A DNA stretch of 64,000 nucleotides. Origin: JAWPMV01 sp038527215 (lineage in GTDB: Bacteria > Bacteroidota > Bacteroidia > J057). Below the pieces are notes generated by a model that had not been told where the DNA came from, did not search any database, and saw only the letters and a program-made list of their open reading frames with translations. The stretch is taken from NCBI GenBank assembly GCA_038527215.1, contig JBCBGC010000024.1, positions 8,694 through 72,693 of the forward strand. The letters are read 5' to 3'. Made by a program: the position numbers and the translations under genes. Shown here piece by piece: positions 25,741-35,229 of the stretch; the first letter of the stretch is position 1, and every line of letters starts with the position of its first letter.

Positions 25741-26697
25741 ATGGAAGTAACCAAAGAAATGTACGATCAGGAATTGCAAGCCCAATATGGCCAGTATCGA
25801 TTCCTGGTTAATGTGAATTCAAGAAAATGGAGTCTCAATCTGATGACCCGCCTGGTCAGGCTTTCCAAAGGCCAGAAAGTCGAATCAGTGGTCAACGAAA
25901 CCCATCAGGTACCCAGCACTACGACTAAGGGGCATCAGATCCGGACCCGGGTTTTTCGTCCCGAAGGAACTACCAAAGCGCTCCCGGCCATGTTATACCT
26001 TCATGGTGGCGGCTATATGATGGGGCTACCCGAAATGGCTAATGATTTTTATGCAGATGTGTTGAAAAGAAGAGATGTAGTGATTGTCGCGCCTGATTAT
26101 CGCCTTTCCCAAAAAGATCCCTTTCCTGCGGGCTTCAATGATTGCTACGATGTATTGTTATGGATGCGGGATCATGCTGCCGAACTCAATATCGATCCGA
26201 ATAACTTTATCATTGCCGGACACAGTGCCGGAGGAGGCATGACTGCGGCCATCACGCTGAAAGCCCGGGACACCCAGGCCGTAAACATTGCCTTTCAAAT
26301 GCCCATTTATCCCATGCTCGACCACCGCATGATCACCGCCACTTCCAAAATGCAAGGTTCTACCATGTGGGATGCGAACATCAACGCTTTTGCCTGGAAA
26401 CTCTATCTCAGAAATATAGAAGGCGCAGTACCTGCCTATGCTTCGCCTGCTCTCAACGATGACTATCGTGGATTTCCCCCTACCATTAGCTGGGTAGGAG
26501 ATTTAGAACCCTTTTACGACGAAAACATTGCCTACATTGAGGCGTTGGAAAAAGCGGGGGTTCCGGTCAAGTTCACCGTTTTTAAGGGGGGATATCACGG
26601 ATTTGAAGTGGGTTCACCCAAATCAAATATTGGCCAGAAAGCCAACACTTTTCAATTAGAGGCTTTTGAGGAGTTTTATGACAAATACATTCAGTAG
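25741..26697 (+). CDS. Alpha/beta hydrolase of the hormone-sensitive lipase (HSL/GDXG) family
   Basis: 318 residues from ATG 25741 (MEVTKEMYDQELQ); an upstream in-frame ATG at 25615 adds 42 residues without similarity. The oxyanion motif HGGGY, nucleophile GHSAGGG, catalytic Asp near WVGDLEPF and His in GGYHGFE are all present. It has no signal peptide, so it is probably a cytoplasmic carboxylesterase. It starts a series of same-strand genes (hydrolase, AraC regulator, metallophosphatase), which could share control. Substrate unknown. Confidence 0.88.
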   Translation: MEVTKEMYDQELQAQYGQYRFLVNVNSRKWSLNLMTRLVRLSKGQKVESVVNETHQVPSTTTKGHQIRTRVFRPEGTTKALPAMLYLHGGGYMMGLPEMANDFYADVLKRRDVVIVAPDYRLSQKDPFPAGFNDCYDVLLWMRDHAAELNIDPNNFIIAGHSAGGGMTAAITLKARDTQAVNIAFQMPIYPMLDHRMITATSKMQGSTMWDANINAFAWKLYLRNIEGAVPAYASPALNDDYRGFPPTISWVGDLEPFYDENIAYIEALEKAGVPVKFTVFKGGYHGFEVGSPKSNIGQKANTFQLEAFEEFYDKYIQ

Positions 26698-26736
26698 GCT
26701 GGGAAACTCTCTCGAGGCCATCCTAATAAGTTTATC

Positions 26737-27657
26737 ATGCAACAAACGATAGAAGTACATAAGGTCTCCCAGATGCATAACATGGGAGGCCTTTCCAGCC
26801 CCAGACATCAACTCGTCAGCGTCATTCATAACCGGGATCTAAAGACCATCGCTGCCATGCAGGGGGTCAAGGTGATCAATCATTTGTACACCATTATCTT
26901 CAAGTCTTCTAATGTTTGCAGCTCCTTTTCTTATGGCAGGAATTCCTACGACCATGAGGAAGGGACGCTGGTCTTTACCGCCCCTGGACAGGTGATGAAA
27001 TTTGACGATGAGGAGGGAGCGGATAAGGAGATAGATGCCGAAGGCTGGTCCTTGATCTTCCATCCGGATATGTTCAGGAAGGAAGACTTATCGGACAAAA
27101 TGGGCAAGTATACCTTTTTTCATTATGACTCAAATGAAGCCCTGCACGTCTCGGATCAGGAAAGGGGTGCTATAGAAGACTTATTGAACAAAATTATCCA
27201 GGAATATAGCCAGCCCCTCGATCGGCATAGTCAACATCTCATCGTATCGAATATCGAACTGTTTTTGGATTATTGCCTGCGATTTTACGATCGGCAGTTT
27301 TTTTCCAGAACCAACCTGAACAGCGACATTGTATCGAAATTCGAGCGCTTTCTCAACACCTATTTTGAGGCTGATCAGGCGGCCCAAGAAGGCATTCCCA
27401 GTGTGGAATATTGCGCGAACCAGCTTAATTTTTCCCCCAATTATTTGAGTGATTTACTGAAAAAAGAAACCGGCAAAACCGCCCTGGAACACATTCACTT
27501 CTCCCTTATTGAAAGAGCCAAAAATAGTCTGCTTAATTCTACGGACACGATCAGCGGCATCGCGTATTCTTTAGGCTTTGAGTATCCGCAAAGATTTAGT
27601 AATCTATTTAAAGCAAAGACGGGCATGAGCCCAAAGGAATACAGATCGCTGAACTGA
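26737..27657 (+). CDS. AraC-family transcriptional regulator
   Basis: 306 residues: an N-terminal cupin-like sensing region (about 1-180) and a C-terminal double helix-turn-helix (from about 205: VEYCANQLNFSPNYLSDLLK, then ISGIAYSLGFEYPQRFSNLF and the GMSPKEYR end). It lies 39 bp after the hydrolase gene and 14 bp before the phosphoesterase gene, and likely controls one or both. Its ligand is unknown. Confidence 0.9.
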   Translation: MQQTIEVHKVSQMHNMGGLSSPRHQLVSVIHNRDLKTIAAMQGVKVINHLYTIIFKSSNVCSSFSYGRNSYDHEEGTLVFTAPGQVMKFDDEEGADKEIDAEGWSLIFHPDMFRKEDLSDKMGKYTFFHYDSNEALHVSDQERGAIEDLLNKIIQEYSQPLDRHSQHLIVSNIELFLDYCLRFYDRQFFSRTNLNSDIVSKFERFLNTYFEADQAAQEGIPSVEYCANQLNFSPNYLSDLLKKETGKTALEHIHFSLIERAKNSLLNSTDTISGIAYSLGFEYPQRFSNLFKAKTGMSPKEYRSLN

Positions 27658-27671
27658 AATTTCTGCCTCGT

Positions 27672-28697
27672 ATGAAACGCCGCTCATTTATCAAAGGAAC
27701 TACTACGACCTTAGCGGGATTGGGCCTGACTGCCAAGGCTTATGCGCATCCTGAACCTCAAGCCAATAAGGAGCCGATAAAGCTCTGCGTTACGGTAGAT
27801 CAAGAAAAAGTGAAGGTGTTCTCCCGGGTATTCCAAGAAAAGATCAAGGTCGTTCACATAGCGGATACTCATTTGTTTAGGGATGACGAAAGGGGCATTC
27901 CATATCAGGGGTACAGTAATCGCATGGCCAAGGCCTACCATCAGACTACCCATTTCAAAACCCAGGCTCCCACCCATCCGGAAGAAGCCTTTGAACAAGC
28001 CCTGGCATTTGCCAAATCGGTGGAGGCCGATGTCATCACCCTGGTGGGGGACATTTTTAGCTTTCCCTCAGAAGCGGCCATAGAATGGGTGCTGGCTAAA
28101 TTGGAAGCCACAGCCATTCCCTACATCTATACCGCCGGCAATCACGACTGGCATTATGAGGGCATGGAAGGCAGCCTGGAGGCTTTGCGGGATACCTGGA
28201 TTGAAAAACGCTTAAAACCTTTGTATCAGGGGAATCATCCTTTAATGGCTGCGTATGACGTCAAAGGCGTGAGATGTTTAGCCATTGACAATTCTACCTA
28301 TCAAATAAATGAAGAACAGCTAGCCTTTTTCCGGGAACAAGTAGCCAGTGGTAAGCCCTTGGTATTATTGGTCCATATTCCCCTCTACGCCCCGGGAAAA
28401 AACATTTCTTTTGGCTGTGGAAATCCTCATTGGGGGGCATCTGTCGATCGGAATTTTGCGCTGGAAAGAAGACCAAAGTGGCCAGAAAAAGGCCATACCC
28501 AGACCACCTTTGCATTTCATAAGGCAGTATTTAATGCCCCTAATTTGTTGGGCATTTTTGCGGGACATATCCACAAAAATTCGCTGGAAATGATTAAAGG
28601 AAAACCGCAGATCGTCTCAGATGACAATGCGAGTGGGGCTTATTTGGATATCGATTTTTTGCCCTTAGACCAGCAGGATGAAAAGTTGCTCTTTTGA
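27672..28697 (+). CDS. Tat-exported calcineurin-like metallophosphoesterase
   Basis: 341 residues. Twin-arginine signal (MKRRSFIKG followed by a hydrophobic stretch and AYA) implies export of a folded, metal-loaded enzyme. Motifs of the two-metal phosphoesterase site are in order: HIADTHL (near 61), VGDIF, AGNHDW, VHIPLY and AGHIHKN. Substrate could be a phosphomonoester or phosphodiester; the sequence does not decide. It lies 14 bp after the AraC gene, so probably the same transcript. Confidence 0.9.
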   Translation: MKRRSFIKGTTTTLAGLGLTAKAYAHPEPQANKEPIKLCVTVDQEKVKVFSRVFQEKIKVVHIADTHLFRDDERGIPYQGYSNRMAKAYHQTTHFKTQAPTHPEEAFEQALAFAKSVEADVITLVGDIFSFPSEAAIEWVLAKLEATAIPYIYTAGNHDWHYEGMEGSLEALRDTWIEKRLKPLYQGNHPLMAAYDVKGVRCLAIDNSTYQINEEQLAFFREQVASGKPLVLLVHIPLYAPGKNISFGCGNPHWGASVDRNFALERRPKWPEKGHTQTTFAFHKAVFNAPNLLGIFAGHIHKNSLEMIKGKPQIVSDDNASGAYLDIDFLPLDQQDEKLLF

Positions 28698-28782
28698 TGA
28701 GCGATCAGTATTTGTAGAAATCGCGAAATAGGCGCAATATTAGGGAAAGCCCTAAGGAAGGCTTCAGACATAACCGAATGGC

Positions 28783-29592
28783 ATGAAAAACACCCTGCTC
28801 TTTCTGATGATTGCCCTGCTCGCCATCAGCTGTAAGCCCAGAGCGATTACCTATCAAGATCCTATTCCCCCTCACGATAGCCTGCGCATCGCCTCCCAAT
28901 TTGTCCAGAAAGACCGAGTAATCAATGTCTGGACGCCGCCCGGCTACCAGGCCTCCCTTGACAGCTTCCCTGTCTTATATATGCCAGATGGAGGCATCAA
29001 GGAAGATTTCCCCCATATCGCCAATACCCTGGACACCTTACTGAAACAAGGTAAAATCCCCCCTGTTATCCTGGTAGGCATTGAAAATACCGAGAGAGGA
29101 AGAGATTTGACCGGGGCTTCAGCAGTCGAAGATGACCAACAGTATTGCCCTATTACGGATGGGGCCAAAGACTTTAGGTTATTTATTGCGGAAGAGTTGG
29201 TGTCAGAAATAAATAAACGGTATAGGACTTTGGACAAAAAAGGCATAATTGGTGAATCCCTGGCTGGGCTTTTTGTCATGGAAACTTTTTTTATCCAACC
29301 TGCCACCTTCGATTTTTATATTGCGATGGACCCATCCCTTTGGTGGAATGATCAATATTTGGCTAAACATGCGGACGCACTCTTACAAGCCTTCCCAGCG
29401 CAAGCCATAAAATTATGGTTTGCCGGTTCAAGCGCGGAAGACATTTCACGGTCCACCAGAGACCTGGAAAAAACCTTAACCCAATATTCCCCCCAAACCC
29501 TGGCGTGGATATATTCAGATGAACCCAAGGAGCAGCATCACACGATTTTCCGAGCCACCAAAGAAAAAGCGCTTATTTGGTCATTAAATTAA
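28783..29592 (+). CDS. Lipoprotein esterase (esterase D / IroE-like alpha/beta hydrolase)
   Basis: 269 residues with a lipoprotein signal (LLAISC, Cys at 17). Domain: RVINVWTPPGY, VLYMPDGG, nucleophile elbow GIIGESLAG, and a late His in KEQHHTIF. This layout matches the esterase family that includes ferric-siderophore esterases (IroE, Fes) and S-formylglutathione hydrolase relatives. Location is inferred to be periplasmic or outer-membrane. No siderophore receptor is nearby, so the substrate stays open. Confidence 0.83.
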   Translation: MKNTLLFLMIALLAISCKPRAITYQDPIPPHDSLRIASQFVQKDRVINVWTPPGYQASLDSFPVLYMPDGGIKEDFPHIANTLDTLLKQGKIPPVILVGIENTERGRDLTGASAVEDDQQYCPITDGAKDFRLFIAEELVSEINKRYRTLDKKGIIGESLAGLFVMETFFIQPATFDFYIAMDPSLWWNDQYLAKHADALLQAFPAQAIKLWFAGSSAEDISRSTRDLEKTLTQYSPQTLAWIYSDEPKEQHHTIFRATKEKALIWSLN

Positions 29593-29626
29593 ATGCGAAC
29601 TTCTGTTTCCCTCAGGCGGTAAGCTT

Positions 29627-30046
29627 ATGGACGAAATTTCATTAAATTATTTCAACTCTCTTGCAAGGCAAATCATCACCATCAGTTCCCTGCTGGGAGG
29701 CTTTTCGATTGCCGTGATTGCCAATCTGTTGGTTTCCGGAGCCAGCACCAAATTGCATAAGGCAATCGTCGCTTCTTCCACCCTGGCGGCTTGCTTCTTT
29801 TTAATCACCGTCTTTGCCATGACCAGCGTCCTGCTAAAAACCACAGAGGGCTATCCACATGCTATCAGCAAAAGTTCCCTGGAGTTGCCCAATGTGATTG
29901 GGGCCATTACCTTTTATTTAGGCATTATTTCTCTTCTGGCCATCATTTCTTTATCTGGCTGGACCAAATCAAAAAGAATGGGCTGGTTTTCGACCACCGT
30001 GGGCGTGATTACGCTTATCTCCATTATTTTGTTGACGGGGATTTAG
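29627..30046 (+). CDS. Small four-helix membrane protein of unknown function
   Basis: 139 residues with hydrophobic segments near 14-35, 45-67, 86-108 and 117-138. Short polar N-terminus (MDEISLNYFNSLARQ). I do not recognise a family. It is 34 bp after the esterase gene and followed by a strong terminator, so it is probably the last gene of that unit. Confidence 0.65.
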   Translation: MDEISLNYFNSLARQIITISSLLGGFSIAVIANLLVSGASTKLHKAIVASSTLAACFFLITVFAMTSVLLKTTEGYPHAISKSSLELPNVIGAITFYLGIISLLAIISLSGWTKSKRMGWFSTTVGVITLISIILLTGI

Positions 30047-30304
30047 GGAAATGGCGTAGGTCCAGAAGGAGTAAAGGTAGCCTTAAAAAAATGCCTTTCC
30101 TTTCTATCAGGTGGGGGTAAAGATGAAGCCTTTTGTCTGTGCTTCCCAGGGAATGAAATATTAAAATCAGCTTCATTAGCTCTGAAACTCGTGTGCTCAC
30201 CGGAATACCCAATAAAAGAGGAAAGCCGACCTTGGACAAATTCAGGGGATAAGGGGAGCTTAGAAAAGGGTAGAGGCATCTCCGTATGTGCCCATAGAAA
30301 ATAA
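30047..30304. other. Intergenic region without a recognisable gene
   Basis: About 350 bases separate the membrane-protein gene from the convergent surface-protein gene. Short frames on both strands have no start context or family similarity. Apart from the terminator at 30305 I see nothing functional. Confidence 0.5.
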
Positions 30305-30343
30305 CCTCTCTCGCAATTCTCTCATTGTGAGAGAGGCTTTTTC
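30305..30343 (+). terminator. Strong intrinsic terminator
   Basis: CCTCTCTC (30305-30312) pairs with GAGAGAGG (30329-30336), and the stem continues inward through a G-T pair and CAAT/ATTG, giving 13 bp with a 6-nt loop, then CTTTTT. Confidence 0.85.
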
Positions 30344-30395
30344 CTGCTTTTTGAATGATCTTAAGTTGAGAGAATCTTGATGAATCCTTGTTGTA

Positions 30396-33300
30396 TTATC
30401 TCTTCAAAACTTTAAACGTCGAGACTCCCCATGCTTGAGCGCGTATTTGAATAAAGTAAGTTCCAGGTGGATCCTGAATAGGAAGTTCAAATCTCTCTTG
30501 ATTATACAGCATCTTTTTGGTCAACGTTCTGCCCCAGACATCCATGATCTGCACTTCAATTTCTGGGAAGCTTCTACTCAACTCTATGGTAATTACTTCC
30601 TTGGTAGGATTGGGATAGAAGGAAATTTGCTCTGCAAAACCTTCATTGATTCCCACAGCAAGATAGTTGACGCAGGATGAGGTATCCTTGCACGTACCTA
30701 AACTGATTTCTACCGCATAATTTCCGCTTCTTGATGGTGAAAATGCATCAGAGGTCTCGTTTGGTATTGGGGAAAAACCTAGGTCACAGTCGAGCCATTG
30801 ATAAGTAGCCTGCTGCTGAGCAGCTATCAGACTCGTACCGGCATCCACGACGGATGGATCAATCTGGTTAATGGTTAAATCTAGCTGCACAGTGGAATCA
30901 CAACCATTAGCAGCTCCTCCAACCAGGGTATAGGAAGCGGTATTATTAGAGGAGGTGTAAGTATTCCCATCAATCCAGATAAAGGACCCGCAGCTCACCT
31001 GGACATCTGTTCCTGTCTGAGGCTGATTAACGGTCAAATCAAGGCTAACGATTGAATCGCAGCCATTGGCGGCTCCTCCGATGATGGTGTAGGTAGCGGA
31101 ATTGTTGGAAGATGTGTAGGTGTTGCCATCGATCCAGGTAAAAGGTCCGCAATTTATTTGTACATCGACCCCCGTTGCTAGCTGGTTGACGGTCAGATAA
31201 AGGCTAACGATTGAATCACAGCCATTAGCAGCTCCTCCGACCAAGGTAAAGGTGGCGGAATTGTTAGAAGCGGTGTAGGTGTTGCCATCAATCCAGGTGA
31301 ACGGACCACAATTAACTTGTACATCAACCCCTGTAGCCACTTGGTTAACGGTCAAGTCAAGGCTAACGATTGAATCACAGCCATTGGCGGCTCCTCCGAT
31401 GATGGTGTAGGTAGCGGTATTGTTGGAAGCTGTGTAGGTGTTGCCGTCGATCCAGGTAAAAGGCCCGCAATTTATTTGCGCGTCGGTTCCGGTAGCTGCC
31501 TGATTGATAGTTACATCAAGGGCTACGGTGGAGTCGCAGCCATTGGCGGCCGCTCCAATGAGCGTAAAGGTGGCGGAATTGTTGGAAGCTGCATAGGTAT
31601 TTCCATCAATCCAGGTAAAGGGCCCGCAACTTGTTTGTACGTCGATTCCTGTCGAAACCTGATTGATGGTTAAATCAAGGGCTACGGTAGAATCGCAGCC
31701 ATTGGCGGCCGCTCCAATGAGCGTAAAGGTGGCGGAATTGTTGGAAGCTGTATAGGTATTTCCATCGATCCATATAAACGGGCCGCAACTTACCTGCACA
31801 TCGATTCCTGTGGCTACCTGGTTAATGGTCAGGTCAAGCGTAACGGTGGAATCGCAGCCGTTGGCAGCTCCGCCGACCAAAGTGTAAGTGGCCGAATTAT
31901 TGGAAGCTGTATAGGTATTTCCATCAATCCAGATAAAGGGGCCACAACTAATCTGGATATCTATTCCCGTGGTTGGCTGGTTAATGGTCAAATCAAGGTT
32001 TACGATTGAATCACACCCATTGGCAGCTCCGCCTATCAAGGTATAGGTAGCGGAATTATTGGAAGCCGTATAGGTATTGCCATCGATCCAGGTAAAGGGC
32101 CCACAGGTAGATTGTACATCTACGCTAGGCGGGGGTTGGAGGATGTTGGGCAAGAGGCCAGAAGCAATATTGAAGGCACTTTGATTGAAGGCTGAGGAAA
32201 AAATACCTCCTACGAATAGCTCAGAATTGAATACAAGGACGGCTTGGATGAAAAGGGAGCTATTGTTGGGATTTGAGATAGAGCTGGTGTTAATTCCCCC
32301 ACAAGGCCCTTGCCAGATACTGCCATTCCAAACAGCCAGCCCCTGACCGGCTACACCAGGAATAGCCACATTTGATCCTACCGCGTATACATTCCCATTT
32401 GCATCCACGGCTACCTCTTCGCATGAGCCTGAAAGCCCATTTCCCAGAGCCGACCAATTGCTGCCATCCCATTTGGCGATATGATTAGCTGTGATGCCTC
32501 CTGCTCCGGTAAAGTTGCCCCCGGCAAATACTTGACCACTCCCATCGACCCCAATGCCTCTACACGCTCCTCCCAGACCAGTCCCGAGGGAAAACCAATT
32601 GCTGCCATCCCACCGGGCAATATATTTAGCGGTGTTTCCCCCGGCATTTGTAAATGCCCCGCCGGCATATACGTTACCGGTTCCGTCCGCTTCCAGGGCA
32701 TAGCAGATGTTATTTATGCCCGTACCTACCGAGGACCAACTGCTGCCATTCCATTTGGCGATATACTGAGTGTTGGGGGCTCCGCCGGCAGAGCTAAAAG
32801 CTCCTCCAGCATATACTGTACCGCCAGCGTCAACGGTTAAGGCCTGGCAGGGTTGACCACTGAGGCCAGAGCCTAAGGCGGACCAATTATTGCCATCCCA
32901 AAAGGCAATTCTCTTGGCATTTACCCCCCCTGCAGACGTGAAAGTACCTCCAGCATAGACCCCAATGTTTGTAATGGCTAGCGCATTGCAAGGAGCGTTC
33001 AATCCCTTGCCTAAGGCTACCCAATTGGTCCCATCCCATCTGGCGATATTGTTCGCTTTGATATTGCCGGCGATCTCGAACCGGCCAGCCACATATAAGC
33101 TGCCCACACCATCGTGCACCATAGCTCTCACCCAGCCTAAACGAGAAATGCCTTTGCCTAGATTGAGGGTTGGACCGTATAGCATCGCTACCCCCGAAGT
33201 CAAAGTTGATCCGTACAAAGAAAAATCTCCGGCTAAGAAAACATTTCCACTCTGATCTGCGGTGAGGGAATTGCATCGGTCATCCAAAGCCGTTCCATAG

Positions 33301-34496
33301 GAAGTCCAAAATAAGCCATTGAAGTGGGCAATTCGATTGGAGGTAAAACCAGTGGTGCCTGCAGTGGAAAAATCCCCTGCGACATAAATAACATTATTAA
33401 CTCCAAAAATTGATCTACAGGTCCCATTAAGTCCGCCTGCTAAGGCAGACCAACTGCCACCTTGCCATTTAGCAATGTTATTCACCAAGACACCTCCGGC
33501 GTATGCAAAACTTCCCCCTGCCCATACTCCACCTACTCCTCTGTCCCGCACCACAAAGCAGGTTCCGCTCAGGCCCGTACCAACTGATGACCAGCCAAAT
33601 CCATCGTCCCATTTTGCAATGTTATTTCCAGGACTTGAGAAACTCCCTCCGGCATAAACCGTTCCGCCTCCTAGCCACCCAATGGAATAACAGGTACCAT
33701 TCAAGCCACTTCCGAGAGCAGACCAGGAAGTACCATTCCACTTTGCGATCCGACTGGCGCTCTGACCTCCTGCCTGGGTGAAACTCCCCCCGACGTAAAG
33801 TGTTCCCACTACATCCGAAGAAATGGCAAAACACGCTCCGTCGAGGCCTGAACCCAATGCTGACCAGGTAGTGCCATCCCATTTGGCGATTCGGTTAGCG
33901 GGAATGCCTCCAGCAGTGGTAAAGGCACCCCCAACATATAGATTGCCACTTCCGTCTACGTCCAGGGCATAACAAATACCATTTAGGCCCGATCCCAGGG
34001 CTGACCAAGTAGTGCCATCCCACTTAGCTACATAATTGGCGTGGGTATCACCAGCAAGGCGAAATTCACCTCCGACATATACATTACCCAGGTTGTCCGC
34101 TATAATGGCTCTGCCACCCCCTTTTCCCCGGACCCCTCCATTTAAATCTGAGGTGGTTGAATTGGCGGGTTGGGCAATCACCCCAAGCGCCTCATCTATT
34201 TGAATGTCATAGCCCTCCAGGTCCATTTCCCCTTTGAAATCCTTGGGAACTCTTAAGACACCTTTTTCATCCAGGAAGTTTTTTATTGGTACCTCCTTCT
34301 GTGGAGGTTCTGGATTGGCTATCAGAAAAGAACTGGAGACCGTGAATGATATAATGAATAAAAGAAGCGCTCTCTTTCCCTTCGGATTGCTAAATAATTG
34401 AAGTATGTGAGCGGCAAAACCCAAAGCTGGGATTTGGTTTGAATTCCTGAGCGCCCAGTAAGGGGCCTTGCCAGGGAGGAGAAGGGCGTTTTTCAT
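30396..34496 (-). CDS. Large secreted protein: 13 propeller-like repeats, 8 tandem 53-residue repeats, T9SS type A sorting domain
   Basis: About 1366 residues from ATG 34496; an upstream ATG at 34541 is also in frame. The hydrophobic signal core (RALLLFIISFTVSSSFLIA) sits unusually far in, about 40 residues from this start. The first half has about 13 copies of a 50-residue motif (AKWDGTTWSALGSGLNG ... GNVYVGGAFTTAGG), probably one or two beta-propellers. The second half has 8 repeats of the type CGPFTWIDGNTYTASNN ... GGAANGCDS ... LDLTINQ. The C-terminus (FYPNPTKEVITIEL ... GTYFIQI ... FKVLKR) is a T9SS type A sorting domain, so it is exported across the outer membrane and probably attached to the surface. 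Confidence 0.88.
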   Translation of the reverse strand: MKNALLLPGKAPYWALRNSNQIPALGFAAHILQLFSNPKGKRALLLFIISFTVSSSFLIANPEPPQKEVPIKNFLDEKGVLRVPKDFKGEMDLEGYDIQIDEALGVIAQPANSTTSDLNGGVRGKGGGRAIIADNLGNVYVGGEFRLAGDTHANYVAKWDGTTWSALGSGLNGICYALDVDGSGNLYVGGAFTTAGGIPANRIAKWDGTTWSALGSGLDGACFAISSDVVGTLYVGGSFTQAGGQSASRIAKWNGTSWSALGSGLNGTCYSIGWLGGGTVYAGGSFSSPGNNIAKWDDGFGWSSVGTGLSGTCFVVRDRGVGGVWAGGSFAYAGGVLVNNIAKWQGGSWSALAGGLNGTCRSIFGVNNVIYVAGDFSTAGTTGFTSNRIAHFNGLFWTSYGTALDDRCNSLTADQSGNVFLAGDFSLYGSTLTSGVAMLYGPTLNLGKGISRLGWVRAMVHDGVGSLYVAGRFEIAGNIKANNIARWDGTNWVALGKGLNAPCNALAITNIGVYAGGTFTSAGGVNAKRIAFWDGNNWSALGSGLSGQPCQALTVDAGGTVYAGGAFSSAGGAPNTQYIAKWNGSSWSSVGTGINNICYALEADGTGNVYAGGAFTNAGGNTAKYIARWDGSNWFSLGTGLGGACRGIGVDGSGQVFAGGNFTGAGGITANHIAKWDGSNWSALGNGLSGSCEEVAVDANGNVYAVGSNVAIPGVAGQGLAVWNGSIWQGPCGGINTSSISNPNNSSLFIQAVLVFNSELFVGGIFSSAFNQSAFNIASGLLPNILQPPPSVDVQSTCGPFTWIDGNTYTASNNSATYTLIGGAANGCDSIVNLDLTINQPTTGIDIQISCGPFIWIDGNTYTASNNSATYTLVGGAANGCDSTVTLDLTINQVATGIDVQVSCGPFIWIDGNTYTASNNSATFTLIGAAANGCDSTVALDLTINQVSTGIDVQTSCGPFTWIDGNTYAASNNSATFTLIGAAANGCDSTVALDVTINQAATGTDAQINCGPFTWIDGNTYTASNNTATYTIIGGAANGCDSIVSLDLTVNQVATGVDVQVNCGPFTWIDGNTYTASNNSATFTLVGGAANGCDSIVSLYLTVNQLATGVDVQINCGPFTWIDGNTYTSSNNSATYTIIGGAANGCDSIVSLDLTVNQPQTGTDVQVSCGSFIWIDGNTYTSSNNTASYTLVGGAANGCDSTVQLDLTINQIDPSVVDAGTSLIAAQQQATYQWLDCDLGFSPIPNETSDAFSPSRSGNYAVEISLGTCKDTSSCVNYLAVGINEGFAEQISFYPNPTKEVITIELSRSFPEIEVQIMDVWGRTLTKKMLYNQERFELPIQDPPGTYFIQIRAQAWGVSTFKVLKR
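30852..32123 (-). repeat. Eight tandem 159-bp coding repeats
   Basis: Eight in-frame copies of 53 codons within the surface protein, each with CGPF.WIDGNTY and NGCDS. Neighbouring copies are very similar at the DNA level, favouring copy-number change by recombination or slippage. Confidence 0.9.
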
Positions 34497-34591
34497 GAGG
34501 ATAAATTTTTTGCTTCGAATAATTGCTCGATCATGGCCCATTTCCGGCCAGAATCCTATTGGAATGCGATGTTTTCTTATGGTAAGGGAAT

Positions 34592-34615
34592 GGTCGCCCC
34601 GATTATGGGGCGACC
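34592..34615 (-). terminator. Hairpin after the T9SS/S74 gene pair
   Basis: Perfect 9-bp stem GGTCGCCCC / GGGGCGACC with a 6-nt loop, 60 bases past the stop at 34675. There is no T-tract on either strand, so termination is not certain. Confidence 0.45.
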
Positions 34616-34674
34616 TTCAATACGTATGATTTAGTTTAAGAAACCGTCATGCAAAGGGTTTGCTCCATGAAGGC

Positions 34675-35229
34675 TTACTTTTCCTTAGAAATCAAAACCC
34701 GGCTCCGAAGATCATTTCGGTTGTCCTTAAGCAAGAGGACATACTGCCCAGAAGCTAGATGCCCCATTACGAGCCTTTGCCTGCTAACTTGCTGGGGTTG
34801 AGTATACATGGGCTTGCTATTCAGGAGCACTTTTCTGCCCCGTAGGTCATATAGTTCAAGGTGAATTTCCTCTATTTTATCTGAACTGATCTCCAGGGTG
34901 GCATCTTCAAATACCGGATTAGGATAAAAAACCAAATCAATGGGCGGACCAGGGGCCAGACTCAGGACGAAGTTGTCTTTTGGTTGCTGAAATCCTTGCG
35001 TGAGGAAGGTAATCCCACTCCCTGGCAAAGGGGCCGAAAATTCCTCGGTAGTTATGGCGACTTCCCCTGCTGTACCACTGACCTGATAGGTGCCAGTAGT
35101 CGAGAGGTGCCCGGTTGACCCCATGACAGATCGACCCAACTGATAGGTCTGGGCGATACTCATTGCGGGAGCTAGCAATAGACTAAGCCCTAACAAGCCC
35201 CCCATCAGGCAATAGATTTTATTTTTCAT
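34675..35229 (-). CDS. Secreted protein with T9SS type A sorting domain
   Basis: 184 residues: signal peptide (1-26, ending SIAQ), a short beta-rich mature region with GSTGHLSTTGTYQVSGTAGEV, and a C-terminal sorting domain (VFYPNPVFEDATLEI ... LYDLRGRKVLL ... GQYVLLL). It overlaps the end of the S74 protein gene by 11 bp, so both are translated from one message and are likely to act together at the cell surface. Function otherwise unknown. Confidence 0.85.
   Translation of the reverse strand: MKNKIYCLMGGLLGLSLLLAPAMSIAQTYQLGRSVMGSTGHLSTTGTYQVSGTAGEVAITTEEFSAPLPGSGITFLTQGFQQPKDNFVLSLAPGPPIDLVFYPNPVFEDATLEISSDKIEEIHLELYDLRGRKVLLNSKPMYTQPQQVSRQRLVMGHLASGQYVLLLKDNRNDLRSRVLISKEK

Noticed and set aside
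30852..32123. Regular repeats that might suggest a CRISPR array
   Set aside because: The 159-bp units are contiguous, in frame, and encode a protein domain; there are no unique spacers or cas genes.
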